From: Rhea pennata
Taxonomy: Eukaryota > Chordata > Aves > Rheiformes > Rheidae
Length of the DNA: 64,000 bases
Direction of reading: 5' to 3'
NCBI RefSeq assembly: GCF_028389875.1
Contig: NC_084664.1
Location: 62,450,703 to 62,514,702, forward strand
The notes under the pieces were generated by a model. The model did no database searches. It was not told the origin of the DNA and worked only from the letters and a program-made list of their open reading frames with translations. The position numbers and the translations under genes are program-made. Of the stretch, positions 35,985 through 59,169 are shown piece after piece (position 1 is the stretch's first letter; each line of letters starts with the position of its first letter).

Positions 35985-37760
35985 ATGTCCCTACCTCATG
36001 AAAGCACAGGAGACTTCCTGTAGCCCAACAATGGGAGCCCAGCTCAGAAGAGTTTTCTCCAGTATGCTGGAAGAAGCCAGAAGTCTTTCAAAGCAGGGCA
36101 GCAGCCCCTCAAAGGTTAACATGAATGCAATAACAGAGTACAGTCTTCCCTAGATAATGATACATACCTGGATGTAAGCTTTTCATCTGTCTAGAAGGTC
36201 TTATGAACCACGTGTCGCAGGCCTGTCAACTTTAAAAATACTACTATTTATTCCTAGATCTCCAGCAGTGACAGTCACCTCTGTCTTTCTTGCATGGGCC
36301 TCTGGAACACGCAGCAGTGACTATTAAACTGTCCCCAAAAGTTGTAGGAAATGCAATCTAACAGTCATCCACTAATGAACAAGAACACCAAGGCTTGAGG
36401 ACTTTCCAGTGTTGTTTGCTACATTACACACTGCCAGTCACTGTGCCTTTCGAACATGCAGCAGTAATGCTCTCCCCTATGAGGAAAGGCTGAGAAAGCT
36501 GGGCCTGTTTAGCCTGGAGAAGACAAGACGGGGGGGGAGGGGATCTTATCAATGTCTATAAGTACCTGAAGGGAGGGTGTCAAGGGGACGGGGACAAACT
36601 CATTCCAGTAGTGTCATGGAACAGGAGAAGAGGCCAACGGGCAGAAATTGAAGCACAGGAAGTTCCACCTGAATGGGAGGAGGAATTTCTTCACTGTGAG
36701 AGTGACAGAGCACAGGAACAGGCTGCCCAGAGAGGCTGTGGAGTCTCCTTCTCTGGAGATCTTCAAGGCCTGCCTGGCTGCAACCCTAACATGCTCTAGG
36801 TGACCCTGCTTGAGCAGCGGGGTTGGACTAGATGATCTCTAGAGGTCCCTTCCAACCTCAACCATTCTGTGATCCTGTGAATTGCTTTTTTTTACCGTCT
36901 CTCTTGCCACAGGGGATGTTCAAATGCAGATCTTGTCCAGTTGGACAGGAGGCACTTTGGAAGGTGCCCTGCCTTAGTAGCTCATGTGGTGTAGCTGTAC
37001 CTGATGATTTGTGGGCATAATCAGGCATCTGGACTTAGTTATCTTCCAGCTTGTCCAATGCTTCATTAGTTAGCTTTCACATGTTCTGGTAAAGAACACA
37101 GAAGAGAGGGGCTCTTAGCGGGAAAATGAACAGGCCACCAGGTGCATCCCCTTACAAGGGTAGCCAAGGTGAACTCTTTAGAGCCATGCTGGGGAAACCC
37201 TGCAAAGAGTTAACAAGACACAAGGACAAGGGAGAGAGGGTATTGTAGAACAGTACTGCAAAGGACAACCAGCTCCAGCCAAATAACCTTGATGAAACCA
37301 CAACACTTTGAAGAATGTGAGGGGTAGACAAGACAAAAAACAGAATAACCAGAACATCCTGAAGTTCACTCAGGCTTATTAACATATTAAATTACCCACC
37401 TCTAAATGAAAAATGAGATGGAAGTGACACAATAATGATGTTACCACCTTCTTCTCTGCTTCTCATGCTAATTCACAGGAATGCTAAAGTGCACACGCAA
37501 ATACATGATGCAATAAAATTGTAACCAATAGAAAAACTTGCATAAAGTACTCCCTTGAAAGTGTGTATAAATAAAAAATGAGAAGAGGAAAAGGGCACTA
37601 GCTTTGTGGATCTACCATCTAGCACTCAGCACAAAAAGAGCAAGCACCTTGACCCTGTGTGTCTGCTGGCTGCTTGCACACTGGGTAACATAACCCAGTT
37701 TTGGGACACGAGGCTTGGATGTTCAACTCCTCACCTGCTTGCTTAGAAAGAGCACATCAC
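35985..37760 (-). pseudogene. Ancient third SUN3 copy, decayed fragment
   Basis: Three stretches align in order with SUN3. 35987-36118 corresponds to the exon at 17470-17585. 37001-37087 corresponds to the exon at 18158-18242 (CTGATGATTTG-GGGCA-AATC-GGCA--TGGAC). 37720-37760 corresponds to the 5' edge of the exon at 19120-19291 (GCTTGCTTAGAAAGAGCA). Intronic matches such as AGATCTCCAGCAGTGACAGTC at 36258 fill in. Exons contain stops and indels and none is open. The 3' exons are absent. A CR1 insertion (36471-36878) interrupts it. Divergence is much greater than between A and B, so it records an older duplication. Confidence 0.8.
36471..36878 (+). mobile_element. CR1 LINE, 5'-truncated 3' end
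   Basis: About 400 bases start at a GAGGAAAGGCTGAGAAAGCT-like point and end in the characteristic CR1 3' tail (GGTCCCTTCCAACC…ATTCTGTGATCCTGTGA). It aligns along its length with the 3' third of the CR1 at 56845-57937, so both belong to related subfamilies. It lies within the old SUN3 relic and therefore post-dates it. Confidence 0.9.
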
Positions 37761-38366
37761 ACAGAGCAAAAGCGCTGCTCTCACCAGCCTGTGCTACTCC
37801 CTGGGAACAGCAGAGGCACCAAACCTCACACAGCTCATAAGCCCCTCTGTGTCTGGGAACATTATTCATACATTTCAGTAGGCTCGCACAGCCAACCCCA
37901 GCCCGGCCAGGACGCCACGAACGCAGGCAGCCTCGGCCCTCACCACAGCCGGGGCTGCGACACCCACCCGGCCCCAGCAGCCAGCATGGCGGCAGCGCAA
38001 GGATCTGAGCCTGTGCGCCTGTGCGCCTGCGCCGCCCGCTTTCCCGCTTTCCTACCGCGCCTGCGCGCCGTGCCGGCCGCCAGGCCACGCCCCCGGCGGG
38101 GGGAGGCGGGGCCGTGCGCGGCGGGGCGGGGCCGTGCGCGGCGGCCGCGGTCGCCGTGGTGAGGGCGGCGGTTGGGGCGGCCTTGCGCCGGGTTGGCGGG
38201 TTCCGCCGGCGCGTGCAGCGCTCGGGAGGGAGCTGGGCGGCGGCGGCGAGGAGCGCGCAGCCGTTGGGCGCCGCTGCCTGGCGCGGAGCGGTGGGGCAGG
38301 GCGGGGCGGGGCGGCCGCAGCCCCGCCGGCTCTCGCTGCCGTCTCTCCGCCAGCCCGGTCCCCGGG

Positions 38367-49372
<11,006 letters not shown>

Positions 49373-49964
49373 TCTGAGGAAACTACTCTTCAAAATTAGC
49401 TTGAGTATCCAATCTCTGATCATGCAAAAGATGCTGCCTTAGGAGAAATGAAGACTTATAGGTCAATCTAAAAATGTTCTTCTTTAACATGAATGAAGAT
49501 CATTAATACTCTGCTTTTGGCTGTAGATTCTATTTAACATTCTAGTGCACTGACTTTTTTATTAATGAATTTTCCGTTACTGAAGAAAAGGAAGGGGTTT
49601 GGGATTTTCAAAGCCTTCAAATACGTTCACTTGGTTATAGCTGATTTCTTTAATGTGAAGTGTGCCTCAAATGTGACATTTTGGAAATACCCTGAAAATC
49701 TTCAGTTTTCTTTAATGGTTAAATTTGTTTGGATATAGTGCTGAAGCACAAACAGAAAATGAAATGGTGGGTAGACTGTAAAGATTGGTGAAAAGTTAAT
49801 GTGCTACATAGTTTGATACACACATACGTTTTATTTTTTGAAGTGCTTTTCTTTCTCAAACTGTTAAATAACATGACACCTGCCTTTCTTGTATTGTCTT
49901 CTTTTGTCAACCATAGCTAGTCAGCCTGAGATGTATTATATATCGCATTGTTTTTTTTCTCTCC

Positions 49965-49968
<4 letters not shown>

Positions 49969-49995
<27 letters not shown>
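49969..49995. repeat. Poly-A tract
   Basis: About 27 A residues lie between the two alternative C7orf57 ends. It is preceded by CTCCCTT and has no upstream AATAAA, so it is not obviously a retrogene tail. Confidence 0.85.
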
Positions 49996-49998
<3 letters not shown>

Positions 49999-50472
49999 AA
50001 TGCCCTGATCAGTGTGGTTTTGCCCCAGGCAATTTGTACCTTGATTCAGTTTTTGACTTTGTCCTCTTAATGCTCTCAGGTGTGTCCTGAAAGCAGTGCT
50101 TGCATTTTCTTCCATTTGGGTACTTTTGTCTGCTCATCCAAAGCAACTGGCAGAATGAGGATCTTTCCTCATCACATCCCTTCTGTGATGGAGCTTTCTC
50201 TGTTTTCTGCTGCATAAACTAAGCCCAAGAAATATCACATAAGAGATAAAATGGAATTACAGGGCATTTATCTTGGATTGTAGATTTACATCATACTGTA
50301 AACTTTGCATGTACTTTGTCTATCTGCTTAGTCAGAAATTAAACTATTAGAATTTGTATGTATTTTGAGAGGAGGGAGGAAAAGCAGAAACTAGCTGATC
50401 TTGTTGCTCCTATGGTTGAAGATATGAAGATATCATCAGTACTTTCATCTTTTTTTTTTTTTTTCTTTTCAG

Positions 50473-50519
50473 ATTCAGAGACATCACAGCCTGAAACAGC
50501 AGCTGCAAGCAACAAGTGA
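50473..50519 (+). CDS. C7orf57: Alternative last coding exon of C7orf57
   Basis: A T-rich tract and CAG acceptor at 50471-50472 precede a phase-compatible open stretch, DSETSQPETAAASNK and stop (50517-50519). It can follow either the microexon at 49275-49289 (275-residue product) or the exon at 47740-47876 directly (270 residues). AATAAA at 50541-50546 lies just downstream, so this exon has the better transcript end. No canonical signal was noticed between 49373 and 50470. It is inferred from signals and phase, not from transcript data. Confidence 0.6.
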
Positions 50520-50540
50520 AAGCCACAGCTTCAGGAATGT

Positions 50541-50546
50541 AATAAA
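50541..50546 (+). terminator. Polyadenylation signal of C7orf57
   Basis: AATAAA lies 22 bases after the stop of the alternative last exon. A further AATAAA at about 51549 could serve a longer 3' untranslated region. Confidence 0.6.
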
Positions 50547-50559
50547 TGTCTTAAAAGAA

Positions 50560-53500
50560 TATTGGGAAAAGTAAAGCATTATATGCTTTATCATAAAGTC
50601 CACTATTTATATGCTAGATTACATCTATCTGATAAGATTACATTTCTAGTTAAATTGCTCCTTTGTTGAGTATTCAGTTATTTTATATCCCAGATGAACT
50701 TTATTGTGCTTAATTACAGCAAGCTGTAAAGCACAGGCAACAGCTGTCAGTGTACTCTTAGACCTTTTCTTAATCTAGTTTCAAGAAGCAAAACTGAAAT
50801 TTTCTTCTACACAATACTAGTGCTCTTCTGCTGCTGCCAAATAAGATTACCCTGTTGCTGCTGATCTTGACTATACATGAGTACCGTACCAATGTAGTTA
50901 GAGACTTGCTGGTTTGGTTATGATTATACTCATATATCATAAAGGAAGGTAAAGTGGAACTGTATGGTATGGGACTAAATGTCAGTAGAAATGATTGAAC
51001 TAATATGGCTACTTTGGGTAAAAATGTCAATGCTTCCCTGGAAAGATGGTATCTTAGCCGCCAAAGCAGATTTAGACCAGACTAAGACTCAGCTTTCTTA
51101 CATGATTTTGTCACTACATCTCCTGCATAAGGACTGGTTGTAGTATACAGAATTAAATTAAGACCTTAGAGGCATTCCCTGTTACGGTCCTGTTTTATAG
51201 AAGATGAATCATTAGGGTAAGTGAGACTGACTAAGCTATGCGTGGTGTCTGCACTTTCACAGCCTTTAAATAATAATTTTAAATTTTGACTTGCAAAACC
51301 TAAATGTTAGTTTTCTTTGTTTATTCATTCCATCAAAAAATATACTTTGAAATAGCAATGTATATTAATTATATTACTATTCTGAAAGTTAGATACTGAC
51401 ATTTTAATGTTTACTCTTTTATCTATTTGAATGAGGAGTTATCCCTGAAATCTTGTGCAAGTAGATGTATTTTATTATAAAGCCTGTTAGAAAGTGGCTG
51501 AATTTTAATAGGATTTTTTTGCTTATACTGTAACAAACAAAACTTTTAATAAACAAAATTGGTAATTGGATTATTTTCCTTTTCAGAGTGTGCACTCAAT
51601 ACATTTCACACCTTTGAATCCAGAACTGAAGATTTTAATGCATTACTGATTCTGCATCTTCACAAACAGAATGTTTAGAAAGTTTGGTTAAGCAATACTT
51701 TTCATTAAAACTTTGCTATGAAATTTGCTTGGAAATACATAAACCTATTGCTAATCCTAAGGCCCCAAAATTTCAATGGAAGCTGGTGGGAGTTTTACTA
51801 CTGATTTCAGAATAGCCAGCAGCTGAGTCTTTGCCATTCATTTTAACCAATAATTCAGGCTTCCAAGTTGTATTTACGAAAATAAAGAACTAAAATATAT
51901 GATAATGGCTGATGTGTAGTTATTGATTAATCAGTACACTCTTCCAAATATGAAGAAATTTAAGTTCTATCAAGTGGTATCTGAGGAAAAAAATACAGAG
52001 AAATATTAGCTTAAGTGAGTTTCCATTTAAAATTTGTTTTGTTAATTATGTTCAGGTATATTGAAACCTTTAATTTTACTTTGAATGCAGAGATTTTTGG
52101 TAAAATGTAGTCTTACAGGTTAGAGTACCAAGGGATGCCAAAGCTGGGGTTATAATGTTAAAGCTTGATCAGAAGAAAAACTGTCGCTATGGAGCAGCAA
52201 TAAATAATAAATTTGTGTGAAGAAACTGTGTATGTATGTATAACAGACAAATTCTTGATATTCTCAGGATTTCAGCTCTAAAATTTTAAACAATATAACA
52301 ATTAACAGTAACTCCACAATTTTCAGAAAGAACAAGTACCATTTTATGAGTTCTTCAGAATTACCCAGTCAGATGAACCTATCTCTGAGAATTCAACTAT
52401 GTTTTTTGGCACAGTCTTTGAATAATATTATAATATTTATTATTAATGTCTGAAAAGAGGCCATAAATTGTTCTGCTCAGCAATGGTAAACTGCATTATT
52501 TAAATGAAGGCTATTTCTGGGAAATAGCCTTTCTGAAAAAGGAGATGATGCAACTCTGTGGAGTTCAGTTGATTAAGACAGCCAAGTCTTTTCTGATGCT
52601 TATCAGTTGAGTAGTAGAGCTTTTGTGCTTTTATATGTATATTGAATCCATTTCAATTTTTTGTATAAAGTTTTCGTCAAGATGTTCAGTACAAATTTAT
52701 CAAAAAAGTTGGAGATAGTAATGCTATGAAACAATAATAATATGGATATTTAAAAGTATTTTCAAATTTATAGGCAACTTATTCACACAGACTTAGAGGG
52801 GCATGCTGTGCCAAAGTCATCTAAATCTATTCCATAAAATATGAATTCCTGTGTATGTGTAATACTGCATTACTCTATAATACTGCTTACTTTTTGGGGA
52901 AAATTCTAATAATTCTCTTCTGTATTATGGTTTCTTCTTTTTTTGTATGAAGTTTCCTAAAATTATTTAATACTTTGAATCATCTGATGTCTAAATGCTC
53001 TTTACTTTTGAACACTCTGTGTTGAAGTTCTTGTCCAAAGCTGTTCCTTTCTTTAAGCAATTGTTAAGAGGAAGGGAAAGAATGAAAACTGAGACCTTAA
53101 CTTGGTCACTAACGATCTTAACTCGTTACTTTTATTTTGCTTTACTACAGAGGTGTTCTTCGTGTTTATTTTACAGACTTTCAGTGCACCATATCAGATT
53201 TTAAACATTATCTTGTTTTTGCCACATTCACCATTAGGTAATGCCCTCATGGCATTCCTCAAATTGCTAAACTTTGGTTTAAAGTGGCATTAATGTATAT
53301 TCAGTTTTCCTTAGTCAAGCTAAAGAGAGGTTTGATCTGCACTGTCAGCCAACTGAGTCTTCATGGATCACAGTTTGAATGCTGTAAGATAGAACATTAA
53401 CAACCTGAAGTGCTGTTTCAGACTTTCAGATTTCTTATTATAAGAGCACATAGCGAACCTTGGAATTTGTGTTTCTGTGCTCAGAATAACAGAGAGCTGC

Positions 53501-56500
53501 AGCAGAAGTGTGTGTTACCAGTTGAGCAAAGGCCATCAAATCAGAGTAGCAAATCAAAAATTCCAAATGAGTTTAAGCATGGAAACATTTTGCTTAAGTT
53601 CACCTTATCCCAATAATTATGTTCTGTATTATTTACTTTCTGAGTCAAGGTAGTCATGGAACTGGCAAGATTTTCGGAGTTGTCAGTAGTTCCAAAGAAA
53701 AAGCGTTGGAAGCTGCTGGAGCTGGAAAAGTGTGTAGTGTTTGTTTTTTCAAAGATACTCTGAAGTCAAAAGCTGGGCACTTAACAAATCTAGCATTTCT
53801 TGTTTTAAATGCTGCAATATTTCTTTAGTTGTGTTGTGTTCCATCTCCGAGCCAAATGACTTTAAGTAATACATGAAATGGTTTTTGCTTTTGAGGTGGT
53901 GGTTGTTGCTGGGTTTATTGTTTGTTTGTTTGTTTGTGTTTTTTTTTTTTTTTTTTTTAAACGGTGATTGTTCTGCAATCTGCCAGAACATAAAACCAAA
54001 GTGCAGTTACAGTTTATAAACTACATCGAAGCCTACTTACTATGTGAGTATCTTTAAAACAGAATTCCAGATACAGATTTAAAAATAATTTGGAAGTTAC
54101 CTAAGAATAATTTTCCTGTTCATTTAACTGCAGCAAAGTTGAATAGTTGTTTTCATTTTAATTTGACAGAATATGTACTTTATTCTTATCAATTATGCCT
54201 TGTTAAACCAGAAACCATTTTCAGAAATCAAGGATATGTATACATTAATTTTCTTTGTGTAGCAATGTAAACAAAATAAACTTGTCTATGCATTTCTTAA
54301 GCATCTAAAATGTCACTGAATTCAGCATATCAATTTATTCATATTTGTCACTGGATGTGTGTATCTGAATAGGCAAAGGATGTAGACTAAAGCCCATTTT
54401 CCTTCTGTAAACAAGTAAATAGTGTGGTGTTCTGGTTTTGCAGATGATCATGTATATATGTTTATTATGTAACTACTTACTATGTAATAGTTTGTGTAAA
54501 AGAGAAAAAGCTATAGAAGTCCAGTCTTAGCACTTTCTATGCTTCTATAAATAATTTTAATGATACTAAATGACCAAAATGACTTGAGGTTAGGTGAGTG
54601 AACAGTTGTGCTGAATTATCCAATCAAGAATGCTTTGTGATGAGCAGGAAAGGGTATTATTTTGGATATAAAGGACAGCCTTATTTTGCACAGATGCAAA
54701 CTTTCATCCATGCAATATGAAAATCTAAAAGGTGAGGCAAACTAAAGTTTTTGTAGTTTATTTTTGCAAGAATCTCAACATGTAGTGGTGCGTTTTTCAA
54801 CTTTCCAAAATAACAATTTTGAACATATTTTGTATTTTTACTTGAGATACTCTTTTCCCTCTGATATAAAATGGAATGAAAAAACAAAGATAGTTATTAA
54901 AATTTAAATTGATTTTAAGCTTCCTGTTTTTATAATAATGTTTTGTACAGGAGATTGAGAGCAAGGTTTACTACAGTAACCAATTACTCAACTCAGATGC
55001 ATTATTTATTAAACCTTTCAGTCAAAGTATCTATGGTAACCTGAATATATGATATTATTATTCTTTGTTTATAAATGAGCTAATTTACACTGATTATTCT
55101 CTTTAACATAGTTGAATGACAAACCTCTTGAAAGGCTAAGCAGGTTTTTTAGTTGGCCCTGAGAGGAAGAGGTAATATTGCTATTTAAAGGAACGATTTC
55201 TTCCGTGTAATTAAAACGCTGTTCTGAAGTGCTTATTTTAGTTTATTTACTACCGTAAGTTTCAGTTTTTGATAAATATCCAAGGAATGGAAAAACAGAG
55301 GCTATGTTAGGAATTTGTGCTTTTATTTTACCTGTCAAGGATTTGAGCGATTTTTTTTTTTTTTGAGTGATTTCAGTCACTGTATCTCCTAAGTATTCCC
55401 CAGTATGACAAATTTAAGTGTGGTTCCAGTAAGAAAAGTGATTTTACAAATCTCTTTGCAGGATTTTGGGTTTATCCTCAGCAACTATAAGAAGAAAGTT
55501 AAACTATAGTTAGTGCATTTTGTTGTTGTTGTTGCTTTTTGGTTTAGATTTTTTTGCCAATTGACAGAAAAGGAAATTATCTCAGTTTCTGGCTTGAATT
55601 AGATGTGTCACATTAAGAGTATCTTCCATTAAAAGAACTAATATTTGGTCTAACCCTCTTTTAACAGATTACATAAAAATCGGAAACAGCTTTGTACGAC
55701 ACAAGATACATACTGGAAGGTAAGTGTTTGTCAAACTATATTTTTTCAGCCTCCTATTTCAAAAGCTGTGGGATTGCAACTCCATTTCCATTTGCAAATA
55801 GAAATGGAAATTCTGTAGCTAAATGTCTGCTTGGTTCATGATCCCATTTGTAAGTGCTGTCACCTGTCACTCAGGATCTTTACTAGTGCTTCACGAGGAA
55901 CAAGTACTGCTCCTTCAAAACTGAGAATTGCTTGAGTTGAATTCACAACTTGGTTTCACTTATTTTTCTCAAACTAATTGACCTAGCTCTGGCAAGATCA
56001 GCCTTACGGAAATAACACTACAGGTGCTACAGCTACAACTGTGTTATGCTCACCTGTCTGGCATTAGGAATCGTGGCCCTATTTGATTTTCTTGCTTTGC
56101 AAAAATTTGAGCTGTGATAGAAGCTATATCATAGTTGTGGAGAATTTATTCTTTTTAGTTAGAGGGGAATTATGAGAACTTTCTGAAGCAATGTGGCTGG
56201 CTAGTGTACTTCCGTGATGCAGGATTATTGTATTAAAACTTGTTGACTGGTGCTCAGGTTTTTAATTCTCAAAGATTATCTATCTTGAGATGATAGTGTC
56301 ACACTCTCCAGGGTTTGTGTATAGTAAGGATACTGGATATAAATCAAGTTATCATTGTAATGAAGATGACCCCTCAGTTGTCTTGTTTTGATGCTGTTTA
56401 AGTCTCATTTCAACTAGTACATTGTTATCACTGGGTGCTGAAATGGCCAATTAAATTACAGATTAAAAGACTTGAACTTTTTATCCAAATAAATTCTTGA

Positions 56501-56844
56501 ATATCCTGCAGATTAACACTTGCTTTCCATCCAAAGCTGAGGCTGAGGGCTTACATGCTTTGTGGCTGTTGGTTGGTTGAAATGCTGAATTTAGTATCTA
56601 CAACGATAAATATTGGTGCCTGCAGTGACTATAGGTTTATCTGAGTTAGGGTTTCCCAGGAAAGTACAGGAAAAGGTCAGGGTGTTCAAACAGCAGAAGT
56701 CATCTGGATTTTTTTCCTCAACACCGTTCTTGCCATACTAAAGGTCTAGTAAAAGAAGTACACTGAAAGACATCCTAGGTTGTCTCTACAAGAATGTAAA
56801 CTTGAAATAACTCTTGAGTAGTAGTGATAATGATAACATCTTCC
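50560..56844. other. C7orf57-UPP1 intergenic region; no gene supported
   Basis: The sequence is AT-rich with long T- and A-runs, including a TTTG-repeat followed by poly-T at 53918-53958 and a T-run at 55353-55364. Short open frames are composed of common residues without motifs. The first kilobase may include alternative C7orf57 3' untranslated sequence. Confidence 0.5.
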
Positions 56845-57937
56845 TAGGGAAGCTCAGGAAGCGTGGGTTACATGAGTGGACAGTGAGATAGATTGAGAAC
56901 TGGCTGAAAGGCAGAGCTCGGAGGGTCATCATCAGTGGCGTGGAGTCTAGTTGGAGACCTGTGGCCAGTGGCGTCCCACAGGGCTCAGTACTGGGTCCCA
57001 TCCTGTTCAACTTCTTCATCAATGACCTGGATGAGGGGACAGAGTGCCTCCTCACCAAGTCTTCTGATGATACCAAGCTGGGAGGAGTGGCTGACACACC
57101 TGAGGGCTGTGCTGCCATTCAGAGAGACCTGGGCAGGCTGGAGAGTTGGGCAGAGAGGAACCTCATGAGGTTCAAGGGCAAGTGCAGGGTCCTGCACCTA
57201 GGGAAAAATAACTCCATGCACCAGTAGAAGCTGGGCGCTGACCTGCTGGAGAGCAGCTCTGCAGAGAAGGACCTGGGAGTGCTGGTGGGTGACAGGTTGA
57301 CCATGAACCAGCAATGTGCCCTTGTGGCCAAGAAGGCCAGTGGTATCCTGGGGTGCATTAGGAAGAGTGTTGCCAGCAGGTCAAGGGAGGTGATCCTGCC
57401 CCTCTACTCAGCCCTGGGGAGGCCTCACCTCAAGTACTGTGTCCAGTTCTGGGCTCCCCAGTACAAGAGAGACATGGAGCTACTGGAGAGAGTCCAGCAT
57501 AGGGCTACAAAGATGATCAGAGGGCTGGTGCATCTGCCCTCTGAGCAACAGCTGTGAGAGCTGGGCCCTTCAGCCTGGGGAAGAGAAGACTGAGGGGGGA
57601 TCTTATCAGTGTGTATAAGTATCTGAAGGGAGAGTGTCAAGGGGACGGGGACAAACTCTCTTCAGTTGTCTCGTGTGACAGGACAAGAGGCAATGGGCAG
57701 AAATTGAAGCACAGGAAGTTCCGCCTGAACGTGAGGGGGAATTTCTTCCCTGTGAGAGTGACAGAGCACTGGACCAGGTTGCCCAGAGAGGTGGTGGAGT
57801 CTCCTTCTCTGGAGATCTTCAAGGCCTGCCTGGATGCAACCCTGTCTAACATGCTCTAGGTGACCCTGCTGAGCAGGGAGGTTGGACTAGGTGATCTCCA
57901 GAGGTCCCTTCCAACCTTACCGATTCTGATTCTATGC
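56845..57937 (+). mobile_element. CR1 LINE, about 1.1 kb, with the C-terminal half of the reverse transcriptase
   Basis: It encodes reverse-transcriptase motifs [20 protein letters not shown] and DDTKLGG, then the CR1 thumb and connection stretch ([38 protein letters not shown]). It ends with the CR1 3' tail and the terminal ATTCTGATTCTATG repeat typical of the family. The catalytic box reads SSDD where CR1 usually has FADD. The frame is interrupted by an in-frame stop near 57225, another near 57555 and one frame change. It is 5'-truncated, as most CR1 copies are. This is the youngest-looking LINE in the window. Confidence 0.95.
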
Positions 57938-58025
57938 ACTCATATGTATGTATATAGGTGTGTGTATATGTATAAATATATACACACACCTATATAAGTA
58001 TATATATGTAAAAATATGTATTTTA
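57938..58025. repeat. TATA/TGTA microsatellite abutting the CR1 3' end
   Basis: Alternating TATATG, TATACACAC and TATATA units directly follow the CR1 tail. The repeat may have grown from the terminal 8-mer repeat of the element or been its insertion site. Confidence 0.8.
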
Positions 58026-58139
58026 TGTATGCATCGTTTATTTAACACCTGTTTTCCTGTGTGCCATCAATTAGAAAAATACCAGCATCCCTACGACCTA
58101 ACTCCGCAAACCTCGGTGTTCCAGCACGCGTTTGTATCA

Positions 58140-58830
58140 GTCATGTACACCTCAAGGTGCCCAGGCCGCTGTCCCGAGGGGCCGGCGGAGCGCCGCGCCG
58201 CCACGCTCTCCTCCTGCAGCCCCCTGCCGTCCGCCTGGTGACACCGAGGTGCGGCCCTCGGGCGCGCGCCCGCCTCCTCCCGTCGTCACGGCAACCGCCC
58301 GCCACACACGGCCGCTGGCGCGAGCGAGCCAACCGCTGCCGGTGCGGCGGGAGGGGCCGCCCCGCCCCGCCCCGCTCCGCGGCGGCGGCGGATGGGGGCG
58401 CAGCCCGCCGCGGGCCCGGCGGAGCCCCTCCTCGCCCCACGGCGAGGGCACCCCGCGCCCTAGGTGGCCCCTACGTGCCCTCGCCGGCCCCGCGCGGTGA
58501 CGGCGAGTTGGGGGCGGTGGGAGAGGGAGGAGGAGGAGGAGGCCGGGCTGCCGGGCGGGAGCGGCGGAAACCTTGGTTTCACTTGCTCTTCAGCGCCTCG
58601 CCCCTCCCCGCGCGGGCGAGAAAGCCAAGCGCCGCGGGGAGCGCAGCGGAGCGCACACGGCTCCCGGCGGCGAGGCGCGAGCAGGGCCGTGCCCCGAAAG
58701 GTGGGTGTGCTTTCGGGTACGTGTTGAGGTAGTGCCGCCCTTGCAGCTCAGGTGAAGGGGGATTGCGGAGGGGCCGCTCCCTGTGCGGAGCTGAAGAAGT
58801 CGCCCGGAGCCGATCTGCGTCGTGAGCCAC
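58140..58830 (+). promoter_or_regulatory. CpG island, probable UPP1 promoter and non-coding first exon
   Basis: A dense CpG-rich stretch ends in a plausible plus-strand donor, CGAAAG then GTGGGT, at 58701. The next plus-strand exon with a start codon is at 60937. In human the gene after C7orf57 in this orientation is UPP1. Several open frames cross the island on both strands (for example 58061-58732); none has a recognisable motif. Confidence 0.6.
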
Positions 58831-59126
58831 ATATAATTGTACAGCCTGAAGACAAAAACTGCCGTGTAAGAGTTACCTGTGCAGTGGTTTCAGTCCTCCT
58901 GATGATGGCTGAAAACCAAACTAGAGCTCCACCTTAAAGATACTAGTACTTCAGATTTCCCTTAAAAAAAAGAGGTACGGTAAAGATACGGACTCGGCAC
59001 AGTTTTAAACATCAGCCGGAGGAGGTGGGCTGTGCCCTTCCGTGAGCTGAATCCTGTTCTGAGTGCGTTATTCTTGAACATCAGTTTTAACTTCAGCCAA
59101 GCTGAAGTTGAGACTTTTGACATGGT

Positions 59127-59129
<3 letters not shown>

Positions 59130-59166
<37 letters not shown>
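59130..59166. repeat. Poly-A tract of about 36 bases
   Basis: An almost pure A-run follows GGTTATT within the probable first intron of UPP1. No retroposed gene body was recognised upstream. Confidence 0.9.
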
Positions 59167-59169
<3 letters not shown>

